From Desulfobacterales bacterium (lineage in GTDB: Bacteria; Desulfobacterota; Desulfobacteria; Desulfobacterales; JAQWFD01), in assembly GCA_028704555.1 (NCBI GenBank), contig JAQWFD010000009.1:1-45489 (forward strand): 45,489 nucleotides of DNA, written 5' to 3'. Made by a program: the position numbers and the translations under genes. The notes beneath the pieces are model-generated. The model ran no database searches. It was not told the origin of the DNA and saw only the letters and a program-made list of their open reading frames with translations. This document shows, in pieces, positions 9,292-17,442 of the stretch; the stretch's first letter is position 1, and each line of letters begins with the position of its first letter.

Positions 9292-9387
9292 ATGAAACGG
9301 TTTAATACCGAGCAGATGGTATTTACGCTTTTTCTGACTGCTGTCATTCTGGTGGTTTTGATGGCGAGGCTTTTTTTTGCTCCTTAA
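9292..9387 (+). CDS. 31-residue single-pass membrane peptide
   Basis: An ATG at 9292 opens 31 codons ending in TAA at 9385. The start MKRFNTEQMVF is positively charged, and residues about 10-29 form one hydrophobic helix (VFTLFLTAVILVVLMARLFF), ending in AP. A purine-rich GGGGTGACGGGGTG stretch precedes the start and can serve as ribosome site. It begins 28 bases after lysC stops and ends exactly where a perfect hairpin begins, so it looks like the last cistron of the lysC transcript. No family is recognised and the function is unknown. Coding status rests on the charge/hydrophobicity pattern and placement only. Confidence 0.5.
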   Translation: MKRFNTEQMVFTLFLTAVILVVLMARLFFAP

Positions 9388-9412
9388 TCGGGCGGTCTTT
9401 TTGACCGCCCGA
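9388..9412. terminator. Hairpin between convergent lysC unit and pyrF
   Basis: A perfect 10-bp stem (TCGGGCGGTC, complement at 9403-9412) has a TTTTT loop. No T run follows on either strand, so it is not a standard intrinsic terminator. Its position between convergent genes suggests a bidirectional stop or an mRNA 3'-end stabiliser. Confidence 0.5.
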
Positions 9413-9425
9413 CCATGTTAGAATT

Positions 9426-10160
9426 TCAGGGTTCCTCTTTCCTTAAAACAGAATCGATTTCCTCCGCAATTTTGTCAGCCGCATCCTTTGGGTCTGCGGC
9501 ATCCCGAATCGGTCTTCCGACCACCAGATAATCCGACCCGTTTTGAATTGCCTCGGCAGGTGTGGTGATACGCCGCTGGTCATCGGCTTTCACCGAATCC
9601 CAGGCCGGACGGATTCCGGGGGTCACGGTCACAAAATCCTTTCCCAGAACCGGCTTGATCATCTGCACCTCCTGACCCGAACAGACCACGCCGGAACAGC
9701 CGGCGGCCCTGGCCATGAGCGCGCGTTTGATCACCAGCGTTGACAGATCCGTTGAAAATTCTTCCCTGAACCCGGAATCCCGTATATCTTCCTTTGAAAT
9801 ACTGGTCAATACGGTCACGCCCAGGATACCGACACTTCCGCCCCCCCCGGCGACAGCAGCTTCCAGCATCTTCGAAGATTCCCCGCAGTGAACCGTGGCA
9901 AACGTCACGCCATAGCCGGCAATGACCCGCATGGCCCGGGATACAGTAGCCGGTATGTCATGAAGTTTTAAATCCAGAAAAATCCCGGCATTTCCCGCAG
10001 ACTTGATTTGTTTGATAATATCGGGTCCGCTCCGGATAAACAGTTCGAGTCCGACCTTAAACATTCCGACGTGGCTTGAAAGCAGTTCAATATACTGCCG
10101 GGCCTCGGTAACCGAGGGTACATCCAATGGGAAAATGATATAATCTTTAGCGCATTTCAT
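9426..10160 (-). CDS. pyrF: Orotidine 5'-phosphate decarboxylase
   Basis: The 244-residue TIM barrel converts OMP to UMP, the last step of de novo pyrimidine synthesis. The catalytic DxKxxD array is seen in FLDLKLHDIP (D63, K65, D68). TPGIRPAWD and DYLVVGRPI near the C-terminus bind the phosphate. Length is typical of the bacterial class. The gene is monocistronic and converges on the lysC unit. Confidence 0.95.
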   Translation of the reverse strand: MKCAKDYIIFPLDVPSVTEARQYIELLSSHVGMFKVGLELFIRSGPDIIKQIKSAGNAGIFLDLKLHDIPATVSRAMRVIAGYGVTFATVHCGESSKMLEAAVAGGGGSVGILGVTVLTSISKEDIRDSGFREEFSTDLSTLVIKRALMARAAGCSGVVCSGQEVQMIKPVLGKDFVTVTPGIRPAWDSVKADDQRRITTPAEAIQNGSDYLVVGRPIRDAADPKDAADKIAEEIDSVLRKEEP

Positions 10161-10455
10161 TCACAGTCCTCCATGAGAGCGGATTGTGGCAATCCATTCT
10201 GGTTTAGGGTCACGGCCGGCCCTTGGTTCTCAGTCAATTCGGCTTTCTAATGGTTCACCGACCGGCCGGTAACCGTTCTGTGATATGGATCATTCAGCCT
10301 GAATAATCGGATAAACCCGCACCTGTCGATAACGAAAATATATTCCATACCGGTCTCAATAACAAACACGAATATCGCTTCCGACAAGGATTTTAAAGCC
10401 TTCCAATCAAGATTAGCAAAGAAATCTGTTGAAATAGACAAATTTTAGATGCTAT

Positions 10456-10481
10456 AAGCATTTGTTTAAATGCTTTTTTTT
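10456..10481 (+). terminator. Terminator-like hairpin upstream of the IS insertion
   Basis: AAGCATTT and AAATGCTT form a perfect 8-bp stem with loop GTTT, followed by a run of T to 10481. It has intrinsic-terminator form on the plus strand, but no plus-strand gene ends before it. It overlaps the -10 box of the putative promoter, so it could end an unseen small RNA or be a chance structure in a promoter. Confidence 0.5.
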
Positions 10482-10492
10482 GTTAATCTTAT

Positions 10493-10501
10493 ATACCCGT
10501 T
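10493..10501. repeat. Left target-site duplication of the IS4-family element
   Basis: ATACCCGTT occurs here and again at 11814-11822, each exactly adjacent to an element end. The right copy is followed at once by the ATG of the CheD-HDOD gene. Confidence 0.9.
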
Positions 10502-11813
10502 CAGTAGTGTCCGGTTAGGTTTTTGCATGTAACGTGCTGAAAAAATTATCATCTAAATCATTTTTTTCTTGACATACAGGGTAAAAAATTTTTCGCGCCT
10601 CCTTGTTAGAATAAATAATAATAACAAGGAGATATAAATATTTTGCACCCAATCGAAACACCCAAGAAAAAAATTGATTCTAAAACCTTTTATTCGTTTG
10701 TTTTACCGATGCTCAAAGTATTACCTTATGCTCCAGAGCTTTTATCCAAAGGAGATCGACCGTTAAAAATGAACTTCGAAGATCAGTTGAAAACTATTAT
10801 ATATTTCCATTTACAGGAGCATGAATCCGGGCGTCATTTAATCCAGGACCTTGCTGAAGATGAATTTGCCAAACAACACATTGCCCCTGAAAACGGTATC
10901 GGTAAAAGCAGCTTTTTCGAAATTCAAAACACTCGCGGTCTTGAACAGCTGCAATTTGTTTTTGAACAACTCTGTAAACAAGCCCATGGTGTTTTGCCTA
11001 AAGACTTTGAAGAACTCGGTGATCTTGTTGCCATTGATGGTTCATTAATTGATGCGGTCTTGTCCATGTATTGGGCTGATTACCGGAAAGGCTCAAAAAA
11101 AGCCAAAGGGCATTTTGGATTTGATATCAATCGAGGCATTCCTAATAAAGTGTATCTCACAAACGGCAACGGTGCGGAACGTCCCTTTGTCGGTCGCATT
11201 CTTTCCCCGGGTCAAACCGGCGTTATGGATCGCGGATACCAAAGTCATAAGGATTTTGATCTTCTTCAGCAAGATGGCAAACATTTTATTTGCAGAATCA
11301 AAATTAAGACAACACGAACTGTCGTAAAGCAAAATCCTGTCGATCCAGACAGCTATGTCTTTTATGACTCTGTGGTTCTTCTGGGAACCCCGCGAATCAA
11401 CCAATCTGAAAAATCCGTTCGGGTTGTCGGCTACAAAATCGATGGCGTTAAATATTTTATTGCTACTGATCGACATGATCTTACAGCTGAGCAAATTGCC
11501 ACAGCATACAAACTCAGATGGAGAATCGAAACGTTTTTTAAATGGTGGAAAAAGCATCTGAAGGTATATCATCTGATTGTTCGAAGCGAATACGGCCTGA
11601 TGGTACAAATCCTTGGCGGATTGATCACATATCTGCTGATGGCTATATACTGCCGGACAAAATTCAACGAACCGGTCTCCATTAAAAGAGTACGGGAACT
11701 TCGCGCCACAATTCGTAATGAATTGTACGGCACGCATTCACAGGTTGATGATAAAATTTTCAAAGAACACGAAAAATTATTCGCACATGCAAAAACCTAA
11801 CCGGACATCATTG
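10502..11813 (+). mobile_element. IS4-family insertion sequence, intact
   Basis: The 1312-bp element is bounded by 29-bp imperfect inverted repeats. Their inner 23 bp (10508-10530 and 11785-11807, beginning TGTCCGGTTAGG) match perfectly, while the outer six bases differ at three positions. The element sits between two copies of ATACCCGTT, at 10493-10501 and 11814-11822, a 9-bp target duplication typical of the IS4 family. One transposase gene fills most of it. Intact ends, perfect duplication and an unbroken transposase frame point to recent insertion. Confidence 0.93.
10643..11800 (+). CDS. IS4-family DDE transposase
   Basis: The 385-residue transposase has the IS4 catalytic triad: D132 in VAIDGSLID, D196 in VMDRGY, and E295 in the YREK signature (YKLRWRIETFFKWWK). 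The start is a TTG at 10643 behind an AACAAGGAGAT ribosome site, which fits the usual family start. The frame ends inside the right inverted repeat, as is common. Base composition is more A+T-rich than the flanking genes, consistent with acquisition. Confidence 0.93.
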   Translation: MHPIETPKKKIDSKTFYSFVLPMLKVLPYAPELLSKGDRPLKMNFEDQLKTIIYFHLQEHESGRHLIQDLAEDEFAKQHIAPENGIGKSSFFEIQNTRGLEQLQFVFEQLCKQAHGVLPKDFEELGDLVAIDGSLIDAVLSMYWADYRKGSKKAKGHFGFDINRGIPNKVYLTNGNGAERPFVGRILSPGQTGVMDRGYQSHKDFDLLQQDGKHFICRIKIKTTRTVVKQNPVDPDSYVFYDSVVLLGTPRINQSEKSVRVVGYKIDGVKYFIATDRHDLTAEQIATAYKLRWRIETFFKWWKKHLKVYHLIVRSEYGLMVQILGGLITYLLMAIYCRTKFNEPVSIKRVRELRATIRNELYGTHSQVDDKIFKEHEKLFAHAKT

Positions 11814-11822
11814 ATACCCGTT
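11814..11822. repeat. Right target-site duplication of the IS4-family element
   Basis: This is the second copy of ATACCCGTT. It abuts the ATG at 11823, which places the insertion within the ribosome-binding region of the downstream gene. Confidence 0.9.
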
Positions 11823-13187
11823 ATGAAAAAACTAAAAAGATATCATATTCCTGCCGGAAGTTATTATGTGGGCAAAAAAAGTTCAACATTGCTTCAGGCA
11901 TATCTGGGAACCTGCGTAGGGGTTGCATTATATGACACCCGGGCCGGCGTGGGGGGATTGATACACCTGCTGCTTCCGGCCCCTGTATCTGCCGCCAGCA
12001 CCTTTGACTCGCCTGAAAAATATGCCTCTACCGGACTCCCTCTCTTCCTCGAGGCCCTGTATGAGGCGGGAGCGGATCGGGACCACCTGACAGCCTGCAT
12101 TGCGGGAGGGGCTCTTGTCGGCCAGGTAAACGAGCAGGACCTGGCACTGGATATCGGTGGCCGGACGGCAGAAGTTGTCATGCAGATTCTCGAAGAGGAG
12201 CATATCCGCATCGAGGCCTCTGAAACCGGCGGGGGATTCACCTGCTGTCTCGGTCTGAATATGCACAGTTTAACCCCCCTGATCGACCCGGTAATTCACG
12301 ACTATCCGGCTCCACCCCGTGACATCTCACCGCCGGCATCCAACGACATTGATCGCGTCATCAAAACACTTCAGCCGATCCCTCAGATTGCATTGAAAGT
12401 AATGAGGCTGATAAACCGGAATGCATACAATATTGATGAGGTGGCCAAAGAAATATGCAAAGATCAGGTGATCAGTGCCAGAATATTAAAATTCTGCAAC
12501 TCCGTGATGTTTCCCACGATATCCAGAATACGATCGCTGGATGAAGCATTGGTCCTCATGGGACAGGATTTTCTGGTTCAATCGGTACTGGCGCTGTCCA
12601 TCAAGCAATTATTCAACCAATGCGATATGGGTTATTCTCTGTGTAAAGGCGGATTGTTTTATCACGCCATCGGGACCGCGGCTGTCGCCGGAAAAATAGC
12701 TCAGGCCACGGGAAAGGCCAGCCCGTCCGTCGCCTATACGGCCGGACTCCTTCATGATATCGGCAAAGTGGTGCTGGATCAATACATCGTAGCGGCGCAT
12801 CCGCTGTTTTATCGGAAACTCATGGAAGAATCCGACATTCTGGACACTGAACATCATATCCTGGGTATCACGCATACCGAAGTGGGCCGCCGGCTGGCCG
12901 ACCAATGGAAATTTCACGAATCTTTAAAGGAGGCGATCTATTATCATCACAATCCTGAGGAATCCGGCAATGACACCATTCTGACCCATATCGTATATCT
13001 TGCCGACCTGCTGATGTCCAGATTCAATACCGGTCTGGAACTGGAACGTATAGGCATTCAACATTTATCATCACGCCTTGAGATGATCGGTCTTTCCATT
13101 TCACAGTTGGAAGAGACGATTGATCTCATCCCCCGACATGCCTTACAGCCTTTTTCCGGATCGGCAAATAAACGGACGGATTTTTAA
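11823..13187 (+). CDS. CheD-like deamidase fused to an HDOD domain
   Basis: The 454-residue protein joins two signalling modules. Residues about 5-160 form a CheD-type domain with catalytic Cys31 (YLGTCVGVALYD) and His48 (GGLIHLLLP); CheD enzymes deamidate glutamines of chemoreceptors. Residues about 175-400 form an HDOD domain (LQPIPQIALKVMRLI) that keeps an HD pair, H311-D312 in LLHDIGK. The start at 11823 is preferred: the upstream in-frame extension from 11718 lies inside the IS transposase gene in another frame, and MKKLKRYHIPAGSYYVG aligns with the CheD N-terminus. The IS element separates this ATG from its original promoter and leaves no clear ribosome site, so expression may be altered. 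No other chemotaxis gene is nearby. Confidence 0.88.
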   Translation: MKKLKRYHIPAGSYYVGKKSSTLLQAYLGTCVGVALYDTRAGVGGLIHLLLPAPVSAASTFDSPEKYASTGLPLFLEALYEAGADRDHLTACIAGGALVGQVNEQDLALDIGGRTAEVVMQILEEEHIRIEASETGGGFTCCLGLNMHSLTPLIDPVIHDYPAPPRDISPPASNDIDRVIKTLQPIPQIALKVMRLINRNAYNIDEVAKEICKDQVISARILKFCNSVMFPTISRIRSLDEALVLMGQDFLVQSVLALSIKQLFNQCDMGYSLCKGGLFYHAIGTAAVAGKIAQATGKASPSVAYTAGLLHDIGKVVLDQYIVAAHPLFYRKLMEESDILDTEHHILGITHTEVGRRLADQWKFHESLKEAIYYHHNPEESGNDTILTHIVYLADLLMSRFNTGLELERIGIQHLSSRLEMIGLSISQLEETIDLIPRHALQPFSGSANKRTDF

Positions 13188-13356
13188 GATGGACCGAACC
13201 CGACGACAATTTCATCGGGACTGAGAACCGGGTAACGGATAAACCGGAAGCCCGCTTCACAGCGGCATTCACCCTTGGCATCTATCCCTTCAGCTGGCCT
13301 GAGAGGGATGATGTCCGGCTCAGAAAACAGATTTTTATACGAAACGACATTATCCT

Positions 13357-14787
13357 ATGGAACTGAACCAGACCCGACAGGCAATGTTAAAGCAGCTACC
13401 CGGCATTGATCGTATCCTTGAACTGTCAAAAAATGATCCGGACCTGAGCCTGCTGTCAAAATCCATTGTGACTCGAGGCGCACGGCGCGTTGTTGACCGG
13501 CTCAGAGCAGCCATTCTTCACGGAGATGAAACCGTTTCATCCATCGCATTGACCGATGAAGCCATTATCGAATCGGTCAGATCTGCCGTATCAGCGGACA
13601 TGTCCCCCAATCTGAAGCACGTGGTCAATGCCACCGGCATCGTGATTCATACCAATCTCGGACGATCTCTGCTGGCACCCGAGGCCGTTGCCCATATGGC
13701 CGTCATCGCATCCGGGTATTCCAATCTGGAATTCAATCTGGATACCGGAAAACGAGGGCTCAGATACGACTGCATCGAGGAGCTTATATGTGAAATCACG
13801 GGGGCACAGGCGGCCATGGTCGTCAACAACAACGCAGGGGCTGTCCTGTTATGCCTGGAAACCATGGCTTCCGGCAGGCAGGTGATTGTATCACGGGGAG
13901 AACTGGTGGAGATTGGCGGATCATTCCGCATCCCGGATGTCATGACCAAGAGCGGGGCCATCCTGAAAGAAGTGGGGACCACAAACCGAACCCATATGAA
14001 AGATTATGAATCCGCCATCGATCAGGATACCGGCCTTCTGTTGAAAGTTCACACCAGCAATTACACCATTCAGGGGTTTACGGCCGAAGTGCCGCTCCGG
14101 GATCTGGTCCAGCTCGGCCACTCCCGGCATATCCCCGTCATGGAAGATCTGGGCAGCGGGATGTTCATGGATTTTTCCCGCTATGGCCTGCCCAGGGAAC
14201 CCACGGTTCAGGAATCGGTGGCTACCGGCGCCGACATCGTAACCTTCAGTGGGGATAAGCTTCTCGGCGGCCCTCAGGCCGGTATCATTGCAGGAAAAAA
14301 AGAGATTATCCGGGAAATCGGAAAAAATCCGCTGACCCGGGCGCTCAGAATCGACAAACTGACCCTTGCCGCGCTTGAAAGCACCCTTCGCCTGCACAGA
14401 GACCCTGAAAGAGCGCTTCGTGAAATCCCAACCCTTCGCATGCTGACACTGCCGATGGACACCCTGAAGGGCAAAGCCGAAACACTGGCTCAGCTGCTTG
14501 AGCAAATTGACGACCCCCGCCTGCAGATTCAACGGTTGGATCGACCCTCACGGGTGGGAGGTGGTTCGCTGCCACTGGTCGAACTTCCCAGCAAATGCCT
14601 CGGAATAACGATCGAACACATATCCGCCGGTTTCATTGCCGAATTTATGCGGAGGTATTCCTCCCCTGTCATCGGAAGGATAGAAGAGAATGTATTTGTC
14701 ATGGATCTGAGAACCGTTCAGGATAATGAATTTCCCATCGTTAAAACCGCTTTTTCCACCTTGTTGGCCAAGGGGATATCATGTTAA
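13357..14787 (+). CDS. selA: L-seryl-tRNA(Sec) selenium transferase
   Basis: The 476-residue PLP enzyme converts seryl-tRNA(Sec) to selenocysteinyl-tRNA(Sec) using selenophosphate. HVVNATGIVIHTNLGRS, NNNAGAVLL and the Schiff-base lysine K301 in FSGDKLLGGPQAG are diagnostic. Its presence shows the organism makes selenoproteins. No selB, selD or tRNA-Sec gene is in the window. A 169-bp leader (13188-13356) contains a hairpin (ATCCCT/AGGGAT with inner CAG/CTG, about 13280-13310) of unknown role. The stop overlaps the next gene's start by seven bases. Confidence 0.96.
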   Translation: MELNQTRQAMLKQLPGIDRILELSKNDPDLSLLSKSIVTRGARRVVDRLRAAILHGDETVSSIALTDEAIIESVRSAVSADMSPNLKHVVNATGIVIHTNLGRSLLAPEAVAHMAVIASGYSNLEFNLDTGKRGLRYDCIEELICEITGAQAAMVVNNNAGAVLLCLETMASGRQVIVSRGELVEIGGSFRIPDVMTKSGAILKEVGTTNRTHMKDYESAIDQDTGLLLKVHTSNYTIQGFTAEVPLRDLVQLGHSRHIPVMEDLGSGMFMDFSRYGLPREPTVQESVATGADIVTFSGDKLLGGPQAGIIAGKKEIIREIGKNPLTRALRIDKLTLAALESTLRLHRDPERALREIPTLRMLTLPMDTLKGKAETLAQLLEQIDDPRLQIQRLDRPSRVGGGSLPLVELPSKCLGITIEHISAGFIAEFMRRYSSPVIGRIEENVFVMDLRTVQDNEFPIVKTAFSTLLAKGISC

Positions 14788-16139
14788 AACACCCGCAGAA
14801 TGTATATCACCACCGATGTTCCACCAGCGACTTTCTCTGTAATCAAGCCGATGCCCTCATGCCGGATCAGCAGACCGGCCAAAGCGGACTTAACGCACTG
14901 GAGGAACTGAACACGGTTTTTCCGGATCTTATGACCGATCAGGCCTTTATCGAATATGCCGATGAGCATCTGGCCGCCGTCTCAACGTTCACTGCCATGA
15001 TCATCCGGATCGATACGACCGGATCACCGCACCCCGAAGCCGCCGTCACCCACCCGGATTCAAAACTGCTTATTGATATCGCCCGGTCCATTGATACCAT
15101 CTGCCAGCCGGTAAACGGGATCTGGGGACAATTGAACCGCATCACATTTGCGGCCTATCTTCCGGGAACCGCTCCCGGCGAATGCGAAAAAATTGCCGGT
15201 CACATCCAGGATCACATCCGGCAGCACTGGCGCCAAAGCGTCAGCATCGGAATTGCAACCTACCCCACGATCCGTTTCAACAAAGAGCACATCCTTGAAA
15301 ACGCCGAAAAAGCCCTGGACCATGCCACATTTTTCGGCCCGGACTCCGCAGTGATATTTGATGCGGTCAGTTTAAACATCAGTGGGGATAAATTATATCA
15401 GAACGGGGATATCAACGCCGCCATCGAAGAATATAAAACGGCGCTTCAGATCGATCCGGCCAATGTCAATGTTCATAACAGTCTGGGGGTCTGTTACGGG
15501 GTATTGAACGATCTGGACCAGGCACTTATGGAATTTGAGGAGGGCATCCGGCTTGCTCCGGAGGAAGTCATGCCTGTTTATAATGCCGGATTGATTCATA
15601 TGCTCAAAAAAAACAAGGCACAGGCCCTGGAATACTATTTCAAAGCCGAACAGATGGGAGAAGATATATTTGAAATCAAATTCCAGATCGGAAGGCTTTA
15701 TCTTGAAACCGGTCGGCCTGAAAAGGCGCTCGCCTATCTGAGCAGAGCCAGTGAGCTGAAATCCGAATCCGCTCCCGTATACCGGTATCTGGGGGAATGC
15801 TATCTGACGATGGGGCAGACGGACGAAGCGGTCTCTGCTTATAAAAAGGCTGTCAAAATCAATCCGAACGATTCCGATTCCCTTTCTGCGCTTGGCTATT
15901 TATTTGACATTCAAGACGAAAATATCGATATTGCCACCATGTTCTGCGAAAAAAGCATTGAATTATCACCCTCAAACGGTTTATTCAGATACCGGCTTGG
16001 CCGTCTTTATCTCAAGCAGAACCGGCCTGAACAGGCGATAGCCGAATTCCGGGCAGCCAGTGAACTGGGCCATGATGCGGCTGATGACATCCGGCAGATC
16101 GAAGAGAGTCCCGGCGTCCCCCGACCGGGCACGCGTTAA
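14781..16139 (+). CDS. Degenerate GGDEF-like plus TPR protein
   Basis: The 452-residue protein overlaps the selA stop and is surely co-transcribed. Residues about 40-195 resemble a GGDEF fold (SVSIGIATYPT, ENAEKALDHATFFG), but the signature loop is replaced by WGQLNRITFAAY, so cyclase activity is not expected. From about 195 to 440 there are at least six tetratricopeptide repeats, such as GDINAAIEEYKTALQIDP, GQTDEAVSAYKKAVKINP and NRPEQAIAEFRAASELG, forming a protein-binding scaffold. There is no signal peptide or membrane segment. Its position next to selA suggests a link to selenoprotein synthesis or simply shared transcription; the sequence does not decide. Confidence 0.8.
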   Translation: MLKHPQNVYHHRCSTSDFLCNQADALMPDQQTGQSGLNALEELNTVFPDLMTDQAFIEYADEHLAAVSTFTAMIIRIDTTGSPHPEAAVTHPDSKLLIDIARSIDTICQPVNGIWGQLNRITFAAYLPGTAPGECEKIAGHIQDHIRQHWRQSVSIGIATYPTIRFNKEHILENAEKALDHATFFGPDSAVIFDAVSLNISGDKLYQNGDINAAIEEYKTALQIDPANVNVHNSLGVCYGVLNDLDQALMEFEEGIRLAPEEVMPVYNAGLIHMLKKNKAQALEYYFKAEQMGEDIFEIKFQIGRLYLETGRPEKALAYLSRASELKSESAPVYRYLGECYLTMGQTDEAVSAYKKAVKINPNDSDSLSALGYLFDIQDENIDIATMFCEKSIELSPSNGLFRYRLGRLYLKQNRPEQAIAEFRAASELGHDAADDIRQIEESPGVPRPGTR

Positions 16140-16275
16140 GATCCGTTCTCCCAACGCCCGGAACCGCTGCGAGGGTTGTCTTGACCGGATAAATGCTTAT
16201 TGTCAGTGGCGTGCATCCGGAATCAAACGAACGAAGCTTTACACAAAAATACCAACGTAAAAAAAGGATTAAATC

Positions 16276-16506
16276 ATGCCGATTTATGAATACCATTGTG
16301 ACAGGTGCGGAAAAGACTTTGAATTTCTGGTCCTTGGCAAAGATCAGGCGGCCTGCCCCTTCTGTAAGAATAAAACGGTATCTAAACTGATGTCAACCTG
16401 CGGTTTTGTCAATAAAGGCAGGGGGGGTGAAACGCTTTCGTCTTCAGCCGCTTCGTCTTCATGCAGGGGATGTACAGCCGGCAGTTGCAGGAGTTGTGGA
16501 CACTGA
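16276..16506 (+). CDS. FmdB-family zinc-ribbon protein
   Basis: The 76-residue protein starts MPIYEYHCDRCGKDFEF and has the FmdB zinc ribbon with C8, C11, C27 and C30. A serine-rich linker leads to a Cys-rich tail, CRGCTAGSCRSCGH. The family is named for a putative regulator in methylotrophs; most members have no proven function. An AAAGGATT ribosome site precedes the start. The TGA overlaps the hemC ATG (ATGA type), indicating translational coupling. Confidence 0.9.
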   Translation: MPIYEYHCDRCGKDFEFLVLGKDQAACPFCKNKTVSKLMSTCGFVNKGRGGETLSSSAASSSCRGCTAGSCRSCGH

Positions 16507-17438
16507 TGAAAAACAAACTGATTATCGGAACCAGAGGCAGTCAACTGGCAGTATGGCAGGCCGAGTGGGTAAGATCCGAGTTGATGGTTCAACACCCATC
16601 CCTGACAGTTGCGCTTGAAATCATCAAAACAAAAGGGGACAAAATACTGGATGTCCCGTTAGCCAAAGTCGGCGGCAAAGGCCTTTTTATCAAAGAAATT
16701 GAAGAAGCGCTTCTGGAAGGCCGCGTCGATCTGGCTGTCCACAGCATGAAGGATATGCCGGCGGAAATACCGACGGGGTTATGCATCGGTGCGATTCCTG
16801 AACGGGAGACACCGAAAGACGCGCTGATTTCCCGAAACGGACTGAGCTTTTTACAGCTGCCCCATGGCGCCCGAATCGGGACCAGCAGTCTTCGCCGGGG
16901 GGCTCAGCTCAAGCATATGAGGCCGGATGTCCAAATCCGCTCTCTCAGGGGCAATGTAGGCACGCGGCTGGACAAGCTTGGGACCGATCAACTGGACGCG
17001 ATCATTCTGGCGGCTGCCGGAATCAAACGTCTGGGGTTTGAAAACAGGATCACCGAATATCTGGATGAAGACATCATGCTCCCGGCCGTCGGTCAGGGCG
17101 CATTATGTATCGAATGCAGAGGAAATGATCCGGACGTTCACCAGCTCATCGAATATCTGAATGATCCCCTCACCCGTTCGGCTGTTCTTGGCGAACGCGC
17201 ATTTTTAAAGCGTCTGGAGGGCGGGTGTCAAGTTCCGATTGCCGGCCACGGGACGGTTGTCAATGGCGAATTTTCCCTTTGCGGTCTTGTGGCGGAAATC
17301 GACGGTTCAACGGTGATAAAAGAAACCATTTCCGGCTCCTGGACCGAATCTGAAACGCTTGGGCTTGAACTTGCCAATCGTCTGCTGGCAAAAGGGGCAA
17401 AGGAAATTCTGGACAAACTTAATACGGATGGGTGCTGA
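16506..17438 (+). CDS. hemC: Hydroxymethylbilane synthase (porphobilinogen deaminase)
   Basis: The 310-residue enzyme links four porphobilinogens into hydroxymethylbilane. IGTRGSQLAVWQ at the N-terminus, LPHGARIGTSSLRR near 120-133 and C241 in LEGGCQVP, which carries the dipyrromethane cofactor, are diagnostic. The start at 16506 is chosen over the longer frame from 16461 because it overlaps the fmdB stop and gives the normal N-terminus MKNKLIIGTRGS. It is followed after four bases by cobA-hemD. Confidence 0.96.
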   Translation: MKNKLIIGTRGSQLAVWQAEWVRSELMVQHPSLTVALEIIKTKGDKILDVPLAKVGGKGLFIKEIEEALLEGRVDLAVHSMKDMPAEIPTGLCIGAIPERETPKDALISRNGLSFLQLPHGARIGTSSLRRGAQLKHMRPDVQIRSLRGNVGTRLDKLGTDQLDAIILAAAGIKRLGFENRITEYLDEDIMLPAVGQGALCIECRGNDPDVHQLIEYLNDPLTRSAVLGERAFLKRLEGGCQVPIAGHGTVVNGEFSLCGLVAEIDGSTVIKETISGSWTESETLGLELANRLLAKGAKEILDKLNTDGC

Positions 17439-17442
17439 AAAT

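Larger units (their letters stand above)
10161..10501. other. Intergenic region, former 5' region of the CheD-HDOD gene
   Basis: This 341-bp A+T-rich stretch holds the original upstream region of the gene at 11823, now cut off by the IS element. A plausible plus-strand promoter is TTGAAA (10429-10434), 18 bases, TATAAG (10453-10458). No ribosome site is visible in front of the downstream ATG. A 64-codon minus-strand frame (10247-10441, TTG start) resembles no known protein and is not called. Confidence 0.45.

Noticed and set aside
10247..10441. 64-codon minus-strand frame between pyrF and the IS element
   Set aside because: It starts with TTG without a ribosome site, is bounded by close stops and resembles no known protein.
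11718..11822. Longer N-terminus for the CheD-HDOD protein
   Set aside because: These 35 codons lie in the IS element, in another frame of the transposase gene, and do not belong to the gene.
13279..13310. Hairpin before selA considered as glycine or TPP riboswitch
   Set aside because: Only a short CTGAGAGGG-type match is present; the conserved cores of both riboswitches are missing.
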